From Rhodococcus triatomae BKS 15-14 (GTDB taxonomy: Bacteria > Actinomycetota > Actinomycetes > Mycobacteriales > Mycobacteriaceae), in NCBI GenBank assembly GCA_000341795.1, contig AODO01000010.1:124001-188000 (forward strand): a stretch of 64,000 nucleotides of DNA, given 5' to 3'. A program made the position numbers and the translations under genes. This document shows positions 40,715-49,826 of this stretch, piece after piece (within the stretch, counting starts at the first letter, position 1; each line of letters opens with the position of its first letter). Below the pieces are notes generated by a model. It had not been told where the DNA came from. It ran no database searches and saw only the letters and a list, made by a program, of their open reading frames with translations.

Positions 40715-40747
40715 TCGCCCGCAATCGAACCCCCATCTTCCGTACCT

Positions 40748-40766
40748 AGCCTTGTGTCACAAGGCT
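40748..40766. promoter_or_regulatory. Perfect 19-base palindrome, candidate operator or hairpin
   Basis: AGCCTTGTG-T-CACAAGGCT is a perfect inverted repeat with a single central base. It ends 54 bases before the ATG at 40821. It may be a dimeric regulator site, or a short terminator for the recombinase gene ending at 40683. Confidence 0.45.
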
Positions 40767-40820
40767 CATCGGGGAATGAACTTCCTTGGAGAGCACGATG
40801 TTTCGAGGCCGGGAGGCGTC

Positions 40821-41120
40821 ATGTCGAACATACTGAAGGCGAGCCGGGACCGGCGCTGCATCACCGCGACGACCGCCGAGCTGCGCAGCCGCGGGCTGGC
40901 CGCGATCGTCGCCGACCGCGGTCCCTGCCTCGAGGTGCTCGTCACCGAGCCCGGTCACGCATGGATGGCCTCCGTGCTCCCCGGCGCCACCCCCGACACC
41001 GAGCTCGACGTCCAGGTCTACGCCACCGAGCCGGCGGAGCAGTGGACGGAGGACTTTCGCGACTGGGCCGATGCGGTCGAGTCCCTGCTGGCGCACCGGC
41101 CGGCGACGATGGCCGCATAA
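40821..41120 (+). CDS. Small uncharacterised protein
   Basis: This 99-residue protein of unknown family has a basic N-terminus (MSNILKASRDRRCITATTAELRSRG) and an acidic C-terminal half (EPAEQWTEDFRDWADAVESLL). It has no signal peptide or membrane segment. GGGAGG at 40811-40816 precedes the ATG by four bases, a good ribosome binding site; an in-frame ATG at 40776 is less likely. Third-position G/C bias is that of a real gene. It ends 36 bases upstream of the PrrA-like regulator gene on the same strand, so it may be co-transcribed with the two-component pair. Confidence 0.65.
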   Translation: MSNILKASRDRRCITATTAELRSRGLAAIVADRGPCLEVLVTEPGHAWMASVLPGATPDTELDVQVYATEPAEQWTEDFRDWADAVESLLAHRPATMAA

Positions 41121-41156
41121 CCGGCGCGCACGGGCGTGGCACTGCAAGATGAGGAC

Positions 41157-41852
41157 GTGGTAGCGGTCCACAAGGTACTGATCGTCGAGGACGACGCGGA
41201 CGTCCTGACCGCGCTGCGGCGCGGCCTCGAACTGTCCGACTTCGCCGTGCTCACCGCGATGGACGGGGCCGCGGCACTGCGGACCGTCGACGAGCACGAT
41301 CCGGACCTGGTCGTGCTCGACCTCAACCTGCCCGTCCTCGACGGGGTGGGCGTGGTCACCGCGTTGCGCGCGACGCACAACGACGTACCGGTGTGTGTGC
41401 TCAGCGCCCGCAGCGCGGTCGACGACCGGATCGCGGGTCTCGAGGCCGGTGCGGACGACTACATGGTCAAACCGTACGAGTTCGGCGAGCTCGTCGCCCG
41501 GATCCGCGCCCTCCTGCGGCGCCGCCCTGCACCCGCTCCCGAAGATGCGGGCGGGCCGGTCCGCGTCGGGCCCGTCACCGTCGACCTGCTGGGTCGCCGC
41601 GTCGACGTCGACGGCGTCGCCGTGCACCTGACCAAGCGGGAGTTCGACCTGCTCGCGGTGCTGGCCGAGAACCGCGGGATCGTGCTCAGCCGCCAGAACC
41701 TGCTCGAGACCGTGTGGGGCTACGACTTCGACACCGAGACGAACGTGGTGGACGTGTTCGTCAGCTACCTGCGGCGCAAGCTGGAACTCGACGGCGCTCC
41801 GCGGGTGCTGCACACTGTGCGCGGGGTCGGCTTCGTCCTCCGGGACGGATGA
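41157..41852 (+). CDS. prrA: PrrA-like OmpR-family response regulator
   Basis: This 231-residue regulator has a receiver domain with the acidic pocket (VEDDADV), the phospho-acceptor Asp in [13 protein letters not shown], the conserved Ser and Lys (CVLSARS, YMVKPYE), then a winged-helix output domain ([34 protein letters not shown]). Sequence and the paired kinase match mycobacterial PrrA-PrrB closely (for example [20 protein letters not shown]), as I recall that family. I start at GTG 41157 by homology; GTG 41136 is possible. The stop overlaps the kinase start. Confidence 0.87.
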   Translation: MVAVHKVLIVEDDADVLTALRRGLELSDFAVLTAMDGAAALRTVDEHDPDLVVLDLNLPVLDGVGVVTALRATHNDVPVCVLSARSAVDDRIAGLEAGADDYMVKPYEFGELVARIRALLRRRPAPAPEDAGGPVRVGPVTVDLLGRRVDVDGVAVHLTKREFDLLAVLAENRGIVLSRQNLLETVWGYDFDTETNVVDVFVSYLRRKLELDGAPRVLHTVRGVGFVLRDG

Positions 41853-43180
41853 CCGTGCATCGGGGACCGGTCTCGCTGCGCCTCCGGGTGACCGCGGCGG
41901 CAGCGCTGGGAACGGCGTTGGTCGTGCTGCTGCTCGGTGCGGTCGTCTGGGTCGGCATCGACCGCCAGGTCACGTCCCAGCTCGACGCCAAGCTGGATTC
42001 CGTCACCGAGGTGACGGCGGCGAACCTGACCAGTCTGCGGGTCCTGCAGGGACCGTTGCCACTGCCACCGGGTTACGCGGGCACGCTCCGCGCGGGCGGA
42101 CTGGTGGTGTCGACGACGGACGCGACGCTGCCCCAGACGCCGGAGGGCTGGAGCGACGCGACCGTGGACGGGACGGCCTACCGGGTGCGGACGGTCGAGG
42201 TGATCAGCGGACTCGGCGCCACGCTGTCGGTCGGCGCACCCACCGCCCCGGCCCGGTCGACGATCACCGGCCTGCACCGGTGGACGATCCTCGTCGGCGT
42301 CGTGGCGGTTCTCGTGGCGGCCGCGCTGGGATGGCTCTTCGCCCGGGTCGCGATCGCACCGCTGCGCAAGCTCACGGACCAGACTCGTCGACTCGGTGCC
42401 GATCCCGCCGCGCCGCCGCCGCAGGTGTCGGGCGCGCAGGAGGCGGTGGAGCTGGCCGGGGCGCTCCGGCAACTGCTCGACGCCAACGCGGACGAGCGCG
42501 CCCGCACGACCTCGGCGCTGGAGACGGCCCGCGACTTCGCGGCCGCCTCCGCTCACGAACTGCGGACCCCGCTGACGGCGATGCGCACGAATCTCGAGGT
42601 CGCGACGACGATGGACCTGCCCGCGGCCACCCGGGACGAGGTGCTGGCCGACACGCTGCGCGCGCAACGCCGGGCGGAGGCCACGCTCGGCGCACTGGAA
42701 CGGCTCGCGGCGGGTGACCTGACCGCGGATTCCGATTTCGTGCCGGTCGACCTCGCGGAGCTGCTGGACCGCGCCGCACAGGACGCCCGCCGAACCCACG
42801 GCGGCGTGGACATCCGGCTCGACGTGCCACCTACCCTGACGGTAATCGGCCTGCCCGCCGGGTTGCGGTTGGCGGTGGACAACGCCGTCTCCAACGCGGT
42901 CCGACACGGTGGCGCGCGGGTGATCGAGATCGGCGCCCGGGACGGCCGCGACGCGGTGTACGTCGCGGTCACCGACGACGGCGCCGGTGTCCCCGCGGCG
43001 GAGCGCGAAGCGCTCTTCGAACGATTCCGACGCGGCGCCGGCGCGGCGCCGGACGGATCCGGGCTCGGCCTGGCCCTGATCCGTCAGCAGGCGAAGTTGC
43101 ACGGGGGTACCGCCTGGTTCGAGGACAGTCCCCTCGGTGGCGTCCGGCTGGTGCTGCGGCTGCCGCGCACACCCGCCTGA
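41849..43180 (+). CDS. prrB: PrrB-like sensor histidine kinase
   Basis: This 443-residue membrane kinase has transmembrane helices near residues 15-35 and 145-165 flanking a periplasmic sensor of about 110 residues. A HAMP domain follows, then the H-box [17 protein letters not shown], the N-box [15 protein letters not shown] and G-boxes DDGAGVP and GSGLGLAL. Resemblance to mycobacterial PrrB is strong in the kinase core and around [13 protein letters not shown]. The ATG overlaps the regulator stop (ATGA), so the pair is translationally coupled. The signal sensed is unknown. Confidence 0.87.
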   Translation: MTVHRGPVSLRLRVTAAAALGTALVVLLLGAVVWVGIDRQVTSQLDAKLDSVTEVTAANLTSLRVLQGPLPLPPGYAGTLRAGGLVVSTTDATLPQTPEGWSDATVDGTAYRVRTVEVISGLGATLSVGAPTAPARSTITGLHRWTILVGVVAVLVAAALGWLFARVAIAPLRKLTDQTRRLGADPAAPPPQVSGAQEAVELAGALRQLLDANADERARTTSALETARDFAAASAHELRTPLTAMRTNLEVATTMDLPAATRDEVLADTLRAQRRAEATLGALERLAAGDLTADSDFVPVDLAELLDRAAQDARRTHGGVDIRLDVPPTLTVIGLPAGLRLAVDNAVSNAVRHGGARVIEIGARDGRDAVYVAVTDDGAGVPAAEREALFERFRRGAGAAPDGSGLGLALIRQQAKLHGGTAWFEDSPLGGVRLVLRLPRTPA

Positions 43181-43245
43181 CGCGACCACCGGGACGGAGT
43201 GGGGGCCTCCCCGCCCCGCGACCGGGTCTGTGATTGGGTTGGCCG

Positions 43246-44013
43246 ATGGGCTGGGCCGACTGGGGTGTCCTCATGACCGCTGCGCTCGCGGCGGGCTGGG
43301 TCGACGCCGTCGTCGGGGGCGGCGGGCTGATCCTGCTGCCGGTGATCCTGCTGACGATGCCGCAGATGACGCCCCAGGAAGCCCTGGCCACCAACAAGCT
43401 GACCGCCGTCAACGGCACGGCGGCCGCGGTCGTCACCTTCGCCCGCAAGGTCCGCCTCGAATGGCGCCTGATGGTCCCGGCGGCGGTGCTCGCCGCGGTC
43501 TGCTCGGCGGCGGGCGCCGCGGTCGTGTCGTTGATCGACAAGGACCTGTTCATCCCGATCATCATGGTGCTGCTCGTCGCGGTCGCCGTGTTCGTCACCA
43601 TGCGGCCCACCATCGGGACGACGCTCGCCACGCACCGGCCGTCGCGGCTCAAGGTGGTCACGACCGTCCTCGTGGCAGGCGGGGCACTCGGCTTCTACGA
43701 CGGCCTCTTCGGGCCGGGTACCGGCACGTTCCTCATCATCACGTTCGCGGTGATGCTCGGCACCGAGTTCGTGCGCAGCGCCGCGATGGCGAAGGTGATC
43801 AACCTCGGTTCGAACGTCGGCGCCCTCGCCTACTTCGCCGCCACCGGGAACGTGTGGTGGGCACTCGGATTGGCGATGGCCGTGTGCAACGTCGCCGGCT
43901 CGGTCGTCGGGGCCCGGATGGCGCTGGCGAAGGGCGCCGGGTTCATCCGCGTCGTCCTGCTCGTCGTGGTCGTCGTCATGGTGATCCGACTCGGCTGGCA
44001 GCAGTTCGGATGA
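43246..44013 (+). CDS. TSUP (TauE/SafE) family membrane transporter
   Basis: This 255-residue protein has about eight transmembrane helices and the two TSUP repeat motifs: GWVDAVVGGGGLILLPVLL-like at the N-terminus with ATNKLTAVNGTAAA, and GFYDGLFGPGTGTFLI in the second half with KVINLGSNVGALAYF. The family exports or imports sulfite, sulfoacetate and other organic anions; the substrate is not predictable. The ATG at 43246 is preferred over an upstream TTG in frame. It lies 20 bases before tldD. Confidence 0.85.
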   Translation: MGWADWGVLMTAALAAGWVDAVVGGGGLILLPVILLTMPQMTPQEALATNKLTAVNGTAAAVVTFARKVRLEWRLMVPAAVLAAVCSAAGAAVVSLIDKDLFIPIIMVLLVAVAVFVTMRPTIGTTLATHRPSRLKVVTTVLVAGGALGFYDGLFGPGTGTFLIITFAVMLGTEFVRSAAMAKVINLGSNVGALAYFAATGNVWWALGLAMAVCNVAGSVVGARMALAKGAGFIRVVLLVVVVVMVIRLGWQQFG

Positions 44014-44033
44014 GAGTTCGTTAGGTTGGCCGG

Positions 44034-45548
44034 GTGGGAACACACGACGTCGACCCGGACTTCCTCGCACTGCCCCTGACGGCCCTCGCCGATGCGGCGC
44101 TGACCGCGGCCCGTGCCGCGGGCGCCGGCCATGCGGACCTGCGCGTGCACCGCCTCCGAACACAGTCGATCCGGCTGCGGGACGGCAAGGTGCAGGCCGT
44201 CGTCGACGGCGACGAACTGGGGTTGGCGGTCCGCGTGATCGTCGACGGCACCTGGGGTTTCGCCTCGCACGCCGAGCTGACCACCGAGTCCGCGGCCCGG
44301 ACCGCGGCCCGTGCCGTCGAGGTCGCCCGCGCGTTGCGGTCCCTGAACCGGGACCCGGTCGAGCTGGCCGCCGAACCCGTCCACCCCGGCGCCGTGTGGG
44401 TGTCCGAATACGCGGCCGACCCGTTCGCGGTCCCGACCGCGGACAAGGTGGGCCTCCTGGCCGAGTACTCGGGCCGGCTGTCCGCGGCGGACGGCGTCGA
44501 CCACGTCACCGCGAGCGTGCTGCAGGTCAAGGAGCAGACGTTCTACGCCGACCTCGACGGCTCACGGATCGTCCAGCAGCGGGTCCGGCTGCACCCCGAA
44601 CTGGAGGCCACCGCCGTCGACGCCGCCGCGGGCAGCTTCGAGACGATGCGGACCCTCGCGCCACCGGTCGGCCGCGGCTGGGAGTACCTGACCGGAACCG
44701 GCTGGGACTGGGACGACGAACTCGCCCGGATCCCCGAGTGGCTGGCGGAGAAGGCGAAGGCACCGTCCGTGGAAGCGGGGCCGACCGACCTGGTGATCGA
44801 CCCGACCAACCTGTGGCTGACGATCCACGAGTCCATCGGGCACGCAACCGAGTACGACCGGGCCATCGGGTACGAGGCCGCCTACGCGGGCACCTCCTTC
44901 GCGACGCCGGACAAGCTCGGCACGCTCCGGTACGGCACGCCGATCATGCACGTCACCGCGGACCGCACCGAGGCGCACGGACTCGCCAGCATCGGCTGGG
45001 ACGACGACGGCGTCGCCGCCCAACGCTGGGATCTCGTCCGCGACGGTCTGCTGGTGGGCTATCAGCTCGACCGGGTGTTCGCGCCCCGCCTGGGGCTGGA
45101 GCGTTCCAACGGGTGCTCCTACGCGGACTCCCCGCACCACGTCCCGATCCAGCGGATGGCGAACGTGTCCCTGCAACCGGACCCGACCTCCGACACCGCC
45201 ACCGCCGACCTGATCTCGCGGGTCGAGGACGGCATCTACGTCGTCGGTGACAAGAGCTGGTCGATCGACATGCAGCGCTACAACTTCCAGTTCACGGGGC
45301 AGCGCTTCTTCCGGATCCGGGACGGGAAACTCGACGGCCAGCTCCGCGACGTCGCCTATCAGGCGACGACGACGGACTTCTGGGGATCGATGGAGGCGGT
45401 CGGCGGGCCGTCGACGTGGCGCCTCGGCGGCGCGTTCAACTGCGGCAAGGCGCAACCCGCGCAGGTCGCCGCGGTCAGCCACGGTTGCCCCTCCGCCCTG
45501 TTCCGGGGCGTCAACGTTCTCAACACACGAAACGAGGGTGCCCGGTGA
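44034..45548 (+). CDS. tldD: TldD metalloprotease subunit
   Basis: This 504-residue TldD/PmbA family protein carries the zinc-binding HESIGH (HExxxH) motif. With TldE it forms a heterodimeric metalloprotease that trims unfolded peptides, with known roles in microcin B17 maturation and CcdA degradation in E. coli. The C-terminal GGAFNCGKAQPAQVAAVSHGCP motif is family-typical. The GTG start lies 20 bases after the TSUP gene, and the stop overlaps tldE. Confidence 0.93.
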   Translation: MGTHDVDPDFLALPLTALADAALTAARAAGAGHADLRVHRLRTQSIRLRDGKVQAVVDGDELGLAVRVIVDGTWGFASHAELTTESAARTAARAVEVARALRSLNRDPVELAAEPVHPGAVWVSEYAADPFAVPTADKVGLLAEYSGRLSAADGVDHVTASVLQVKEQTFYADLDGSRIVQQRVRLHPELEATAVDAAAGSFETMRTLAPPVGRGWEYLTGTGWDWDDELARIPEWLAEKAKAPSVEAGPTDLVIDPTNLWLTIHESIGHATEYDRAIGYEAAYAGTSFATPDKLGTLRYGTPIMHVTADRTEAHGLASIGWDDDGVAAQRWDLVRDGLLVGYQLDRVFAPRLGLERSNGCSYADSPHHVPIQRMANVSLQPDPTSDTATADLISRVEDGIYVVGDKSWSIDMQRYNFQFTGQRFFRIRDGKLDGQLRDVAYQATTTDFWGSMEAVGGPSTWRLGGAFNCGKAQPAQVAAVSHGCPSALFRGVNVLNTRNEGAR

Positions 45549-46909
45549 TCGCCGCACAGGAGCTGATCGAGCAGGCGCTGGCCCTCGTCACGGTCGACGA
45601 GGCCATGGTCGTCGTCACCGACGCCTCCGAGACCTCGCTGCGGTGGGCGGGCAATTCGATGACCACCAACGGGGACTCGCGGTCGCGGAGCTGGACGGTC
45701 GTGGCCGTCGTCCGGGACGGAGACGGCGCGCGGGTCGGGTCGGTGACGTCGTCGAGCGTCGACCCCGACGCCATCGCCGGTGTGGTGCGAGCCGCGGAGG
45801 ACGCCGCCCGCAGCGCGCGGCCCGCCGACGACGCGATGCCGCTGATCGAGCCCACCTCCGGCCCCGACTCCGGGTGGTCCGAGGGGCCCGCCGAGACCGG
45901 GGTCGAGGTGTTCGCCGGCATCACCGACGCACTGGCGGGTGGCTTCGACGGCGCCGATCGGCTCTACGGTTTCGCGCATCACCAACAACACAGCACCTGG
46001 CTCGGCACCAGCACCGGCCTGCGGCGCCGGTTCACCCAGCCGACCGGATCCGTCGAGATCAACGGCAAACGCGGCGACGCCAGCGCGTGGGTCGGCGCCG
46101 GCACGATCGACTTCGCCGACGTCGACGTCCCGGACCTGCTGGCGCAGTTGAGCACCCGCCTCGGCTGGGCGAGCCGGACCGTGGCACTGCCCGCCGGACG
46201 TCACGAGACGCTGCTGCCGCCGTCCGCGGTCGCGGACCTGATGATCTACCTCATGTGGACGATGGAGGGCCGCGGCGCCAACGAGGGGCACACCGCGTTG
46301 TCCCGGGCCGGCGGCACCCGGGTCGGCGAGACACTCACCGACCTCCCCCTGACGCTGTTCTCGGACCCGACGTCCCCCGGCCTCGAGTACGCGCCGTTCG
46401 TCGCGACCGCGGCGTCCAGCGAATCGGTGTCGGTCTTCGACAACGGTCTCACCACCGAACGTGTCGACTGGGTCCGCGACGGCCGGATCAACGCGCTGGC
46501 CTATCCCCGACACGCGGCGCACGAGTTCGCGGCACCCGTCGCCGTGCCGGGCGACAACCTGCTGCTCACCGGCGGCAGCGACGCGAGCATCGACCAGATG
46601 ATCGCCCGCACCGAGCGGGGACTGCTGTTGACGACACTGTGGTACATCCGCGAGGTGGATCCGGCGACGCTGCTGCTGACCGGTCTCACCCGCGACGGCG
46701 TCTATCTCGTCGAGGACGGCCGGGTCACCGCCGCAGTCAACAACTTCCGCTTCAACGAGTCGCCGTTGGACCTGCTCCGCCGGGTCACCGAGGTCGGTGC
46801 CACCGAACAGACGCTGCCGCGGGAATGGAAGGACTGGTTCACCCGCACCGCGATGCCTCCGCTGCGGATCCCGGACTTCCACATGTCGTCGGTGAGCGCG
46901 GCGCAGTGA
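45545..46909 (+). CDS. tldE: TldE/PmbA family protease subunit
   Basis: This 454-residue partner of TldD lacks the HExxxH motif, as expected for TldE. The N-terminal ligand-like region (MVVVTDASETSLRWAGNSMTTNG) and C-terminal LLTGLTRDGVYLVEDGRV plus NNFRFNESPL are characteristic. GTG at 45545 overlaps the tldD stop by 4 bases, so the subunits are made together; the stop in turn overlaps the next start. Confidence 0.92.
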   Translation: MIAAQELIEQALALVTVDEAMVVVTDASETSLRWAGNSMTTNGDSRSRSWTVVAVVRDGDGARVGSVTSSSVDPDAIAGVVRAAEDAARSARPADDAMPLIEPTSGPDSGWSEGPAETGVEVFAGITDALAGGFDGADRLYGFAHHQQHSTWLGTSTGLRRRFTQPTGSVEINGKRGDASAWVGAGTIDFADVDVPDLLAQLSTRLGWASRTVALPAGRHETLLPPSAVADLMIYLMWTMEGRGANEGHTALSRAGGTRVGETLTDLPLTLFSDPTSPGLEYAPFVATAASSESVSVFDNGLTTERVDWVRDGRINALAYPRHAAHEFAAPVAVPGDNLLLTGGSDASIDQMIARTERGLLLTTLWYIREVDPATLLLTGLTRDGVYLVEDGRVTAAVNNFRFNESPLDLLRRVTEVGATEQTLPREWKDWFTRTAMPPLRIPDFHMSSVSAAQ

Positions 46910-47307
46910 GCCTCGAGATCCGCCTCGCCGACGACGCCCGCTGTCCGTGCCTGAGCGGGGAGACATACGGCGCGTGCTGTGGCCGTTTCCACTCCGGCGC
47001 CGCGCAGGCACCCACAGCGGAGACGCTGATGCGATCGCGGTACTCGGCGTTCGCGGTGGGCGACGCGGAGTACCTGCTGCGCACCTGGCATCCGAGCACC
47101 CGACCGGCCGCCCTCGACCTCGACCCGGACCAGCGGTGGTTGCGCCTGGACATCCTGCACCGCACCGGCGGCAGCCTCCTCGAATCGGCGGGGACGGTCG
47201 AGTTCGTCGCCCACTACCGGTACGGCCGGGACCGCGGCTCACTGCACGAGCACAGCAGGTTCGTCCGCGAGCACGGACGGTGGCTGTACGTCGACGCGCT
47301 GGGCTGA
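46906..47307 (+). CDS. YchJ-like SEC-C-motif protein (UPF0225)
   Basis: This 133-residue protein starts with a SEC-C-type zinc motif (CPCLSGETYGACCGRFH), followed by the YchJ fold (AETLMRSRYSAFAVGDAEYLLRTWHPSTRP, SRFVREHGRWLYVDA). The molecular function of the family is unknown. GTG at 46906 overlaps the tldE stop, making a three-gene coupled unit tldD-tldE-ychJ-like. Confidence 0.87.
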   Translation: MSLEIRLADDARCPCLSGETYGACCGRFHSGAAQAPTAETLMRSRYSAFAVGDAEYLLRTWHPSTRPAALDLDPDQRWLRLDILHRTGGSLLESAGTVEFVAHYRYGRDRGSLHEHSRFVREHGRWLYVDALG

Positions 47308-47396
47308 CGACGATCACCGGGAAATTCGATGGACGGGATCGGTTGCCCGTTGCTAACGTGCGCGAGACCGTGACACCACACGAGGAGGTGAGACCC

Positions 47397-47459
47397 ATGA
47401 ACGCAGTAACCAGGTGGGTGCTCCCACTCGTGTTCACGGATCGGCGGCCGAACCAGTAG
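47397..47459 (+). CDS. 20-residue peptide with a very strong ribosome binding site
   Basis: A 20-codon frame starts ATGAACGCAGTAACC and encodes MNAVTRWVLPLV...RRPNQ, a short hydrophobic centre flanked by basic residues. GAGGAGGTGAG lies five bases before the ATG, nearly full complementarity to the 16S anti-Shine-Dalgarno and far better than most genes nearby. It ends 44 bases upstream of the hydrolase-fold gene, whose own site (GAAAGG) is weaker. It could be a small membrane-associated protein or a translated leader controlling the downstream gene. I recognise no family. Confidence 0.55.
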   Translation: MNAVTRWVLPLVFTDRRPNQ

Positions 47460-47503
47460 TCGCCGGGAGCGCCCGATTCGTAGGCACTCCGAAAGGCAAC
47501 ACA

Positions 47504-48265
47504 ATGCATTTCACCTCCGAGACATCGTCGAACGGTGTCCTCGAGCGCACATTCCTCGTCAACGACGTCCCGGGTGTGCTCTGGTCGCCGGAACCCGGTT
47601 CGGCCGTCACTCCCCTGCTGCTCCTCGGCCACTCGGGCGGCATGCACAAGCGGGCGCCGGGGCTCGTGGCCACCGCCCTGCACGGGGTCACCACGCACGG
47701 GTTCACCGTCGCCGCCGTCGACGCTCCCGGTCACGGTGACCGGGAGCGTTCCCGTGCCGACCGGCAGCAGGTCGAGGCGATCCAGCGCGCCAGGGTGGCG
47801 CGCGAACCGATCGCCCCGTTCGTGGCCGAGCATACGATGTCGGTGGCGGAGCGTGCGGTACCGGAATGGCGGGCCACCCTGGACGCGCTGCAGACACTGC
47901 CCGAGATCGACGCCGCGGCGCCGGTCGGCTACGGCGGCATGATGTTGGGCGTCACGACGGGGATGATGTTGACGGCGTCCGATTCCCGGATCGCCGCCGC
48001 CGGCTTCGGCGCGGTGTTCGTGAACGACGCGCTGATGGACGTGGCACGTCAGGTCACCGTCCCCGTCGAGTACCGCGTTCCCTGGGACGACGAGGATCTC
48101 GACCGCGGTGCCGCGCTGGCGCTGTTCGACGCCGTCGCGTCGGGAGAGAAGTCCCTGCACGCTCGTTCGGGGCGGTGCCATCCGGCACCCGACCACGAGC
48201 GCGCCGACTCGCTCCGGTTCTTCGCCCGACACCTGGGCCAGGGCATCGGTCAGGTGTTCTCCTGA
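47504..48265 (+). CDS. Alpha/beta-hydrolase-fold protein lacking the nucleophile
   Basis: This 253-residue protein of the dienelactone-hydrolase-like alpha/beta fold has LLLLGHSGGMHK at the oxyanion strand and DAPGHGDRERS. At the nucleophile elbow it reads VGYGGMMLGVTTG, where relatives have a G-x-S-x-G such as VGYWGLSMGT; the serine position is Met. The acid/histidine region is also weak. It is therefore probably not a hydrolase by the usual mechanism. A mycobacterial dienelactone-hydrolase-like gene lies in the same broad neighbourhood (Rv2054), from memory. It is preceded by the 20-codon peptide and followed by a hairpin. Confidence 0.72.
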   Translation: MHFTSETSSNGVLERTFLVNDVPGVLWSPEPGSAVTPLLLLGHSGGMHKRAPGLVATALHGVTTHGFTVAAVDAPGHGDRERSRADRQQVEAIQRARVAREPIAPFVAEHTMSVAERAVPEWRATLDALQTLPEIDAAAPVGYGGMMLGVTTGMMLTASDSRIAAAGFGAVFVNDALMDVARQVTVPVEYRVPWDDEDLDRGAALALFDAVASGEKSLHARSGRCHPAPDHERADSLRFFARHLGQGIGQVFS

Positions 48266-48273
48266 CATGAGCG

Positions 48274-48308
48274 GTGTCGGCGTCCGCCGGGACGGTGGAC
48301 GCCGACAC
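48274..48308 (+). terminator. Terminator hairpin after the hydrolase-fold gene
   Basis: A perfect 12-base stem (GTGTCGGCGTCC with GGACGCCGACAC) with an 11-base loop begins eight bases after the stop codon. Confidence 0.75.
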
Positions 48309-48386
48309 CGTTCCCCGGCCCGTGGCGGTGACGGCATCTGACGGCGACGGTTCGACGGAGTAGCGTCCGAATCGGCGGATGTGTCG

Positions 48387-49817
48387 ATGGACTGGTTCGA
48401 GGTGGGCGTTCTCGGCCGGTGGCTCTTCACGGAGGGGCTCGCGGCCCTGTACCTCGTTGCGTTCGTCGCGGCGGCCCGCCAGTTCCGTGCACTGCTCGGA
48501 TCGAACGGCATGCTGCCGATCCCCCGGTACCTGGAGTCCGCGTCGTTCCGGCGGTCTCCGAGCATCTTCCACCTGCACTATTCGGACCGGTTCTTCGCCG
48601 CCGTCGCGTGGTCGGGCGCGGCGCTGGCGGCGGCGACCGTCGCCGGGATGACGGCCCGGCTACCGCTCCCGCTGTGCATGCTCGTGTGGCTGGCGATGTG
48701 GGTGTTGTACCTGTCGATCGTGAACGTCGGTCAGCTCTGGTACGGCTTCGGTTGGGAGTCCCTGCTGCTCGAGGCCGGGTTCCTCGCCGTGTTCCTCGGT
48801 AACGCCGACACCGCGGTCCCGCTGACGATCATGGTGCTGCTGCGGTGGCTGCTGTTCCGGCTCGAGTTCGGCGCCGGGCTGATCAAGATCCGCGGAGACC
48901 CGTGCTGGCGGCACCTGACCTGCCTGTACTACCACCACGAGACGCAGCCCATGCCGGGACCGCTGAGCTGGTACTTCCATCACCTGCCACGGCCGTTGCA
49001 CCGGGTCGAGGCGGCGGGCAACCACGTCACACAGCTCGTGCTGCCGTTCCTGCTGTTCGCGCCGCAGCCGGTGGCGGGGTGGGTGGCCGCCGTGATGATC
49101 GTGACGCAACTCTGGCTGGTCGCGAGCGGCAACTTCTCCTGGCTGAACTGGCTGGCGATCGTGCTCGCCTGCTCGGTGCTTCCCGATTCGCTCGTGGAGC
49201 GGATCCCGGCGGTCTCCGTTGCCGAAGCCGCACCTGCCCCGGTGTGGTTCACGGTCACGACGTGGGCCGTCACCGCCGGTGTCGTCGTGCTCAGCTACTG
49301 GCCCGTGCGCAACATGGTCGGCCGTCATCAGCTGATGAACGCGTCGTTCAACCGCTGGCACCTGGTCAACACCTACGGGGCGTTCGGCACCGTCACCCGG
49401 ATCCGCACGGAGATCGTCGTCGAAGGTACCGACGACGACGAACCCGGCCCGCACTCCGAATGGCGCGCGTACGAATTCCGGGGCAAGCCGGGCGATCCGA
49501 CGCGACGACCGCGGCAGGTCGCCCCCTATCACCTGCGCCTGGACTGGCTGATGTGGTTCGCAGCGATCTCCCCCGGCTACGGCGACCGCTGGTTCGGCGG
49601 GTTCGTCCACCGACTGCTGGAGAACGATCGGGACACCCTGGCCCTGCTGCGGCACAACCCGTTTCCCGAGGCCCCGCCGCGGTGGGTCCAGGCCCGGCTC
49701 TTCGAGTACCGGTTCACGGAGCGCCGCACCCGACGTGCCACGGGGCGATGGTGGGACCGGGAGTTGATCGGTGTGTGCCTGCGTCCGGTGAATCTGGCCG
49801 GGTCGCGGCGCCGGTAG
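48387..49817 (+). CDS. Lipase maturation factor family membrane protein
   Basis: This 476-residue multi-pass membrane protein has about eight helices (for example residues 15-35, 75-125, 215-250 and 275-300). It has the family stretches MDWFEVGVLGRWLFTEGLAALYLVAF, GWESLLLEAGFLAVFLG, RLEFGAGLIKIRGDPCWR and VAPYHLRLDWLMWFAA of lipase maturation factor (LMF1-like) proteins. In animals LMF1 helps lipases fold in the ER; the bacterial role is undefined. The ATG at 48387 matches relatives that begin MDWF; GTG at 48381 is an alternative. It ends nine bases before the S4 gene. Confidence 0.85.
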   Translation: MDWFEVGVLGRWLFTEGLAALYLVAFVAAARQFRALLGSNGMLPIPRYLESASFRRSPSIFHLHYSDRFFAAVAWSGAALAAATVAGMTARLPLPLCMLVWLAMWVLYLSIVNVGQLWYGFGWESLLLEAGFLAVFLGNADTAVPLTIMVLLRWLLFRLEFGAGLIKIRGDPCWRHLTCLYYHHETQPMPGPLSWYFHHLPRPLHRVEAAGNHVTQLVLPFLLFAPQPVAGWVAAVMIVTQLWLVASGNFSWLNWLAIVLACSVLPDSLVERIPAVSVAEAAPAPVWFTVTTWAVTAGVVVLSYWPVRNMVGRHQLMNASFNRWHLVNTYGAFGTVTRIRTEIVVEGTDDDEPGPHSEWRAYEFRGKPGDPTRRPRQVAPYHLRLDWLMWFAAISPGYGDRWFGGFVHRLLENDRDTLALLRHNPFPEAPPRWVQARLFEYRFTERRTRRATGRWWDRELIGVCLRPVNLAGSRRR

Positions 49818-49826
49818 CCTGAGGTC

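Noticed and set aside
45359-48565. 1068-codon minus-strand frame opposite tldE and neighbours
   Set aside because: No recognisable domain; the opposite strand carries the coupled tldD-tldE-YchJ genes with clear motifs.
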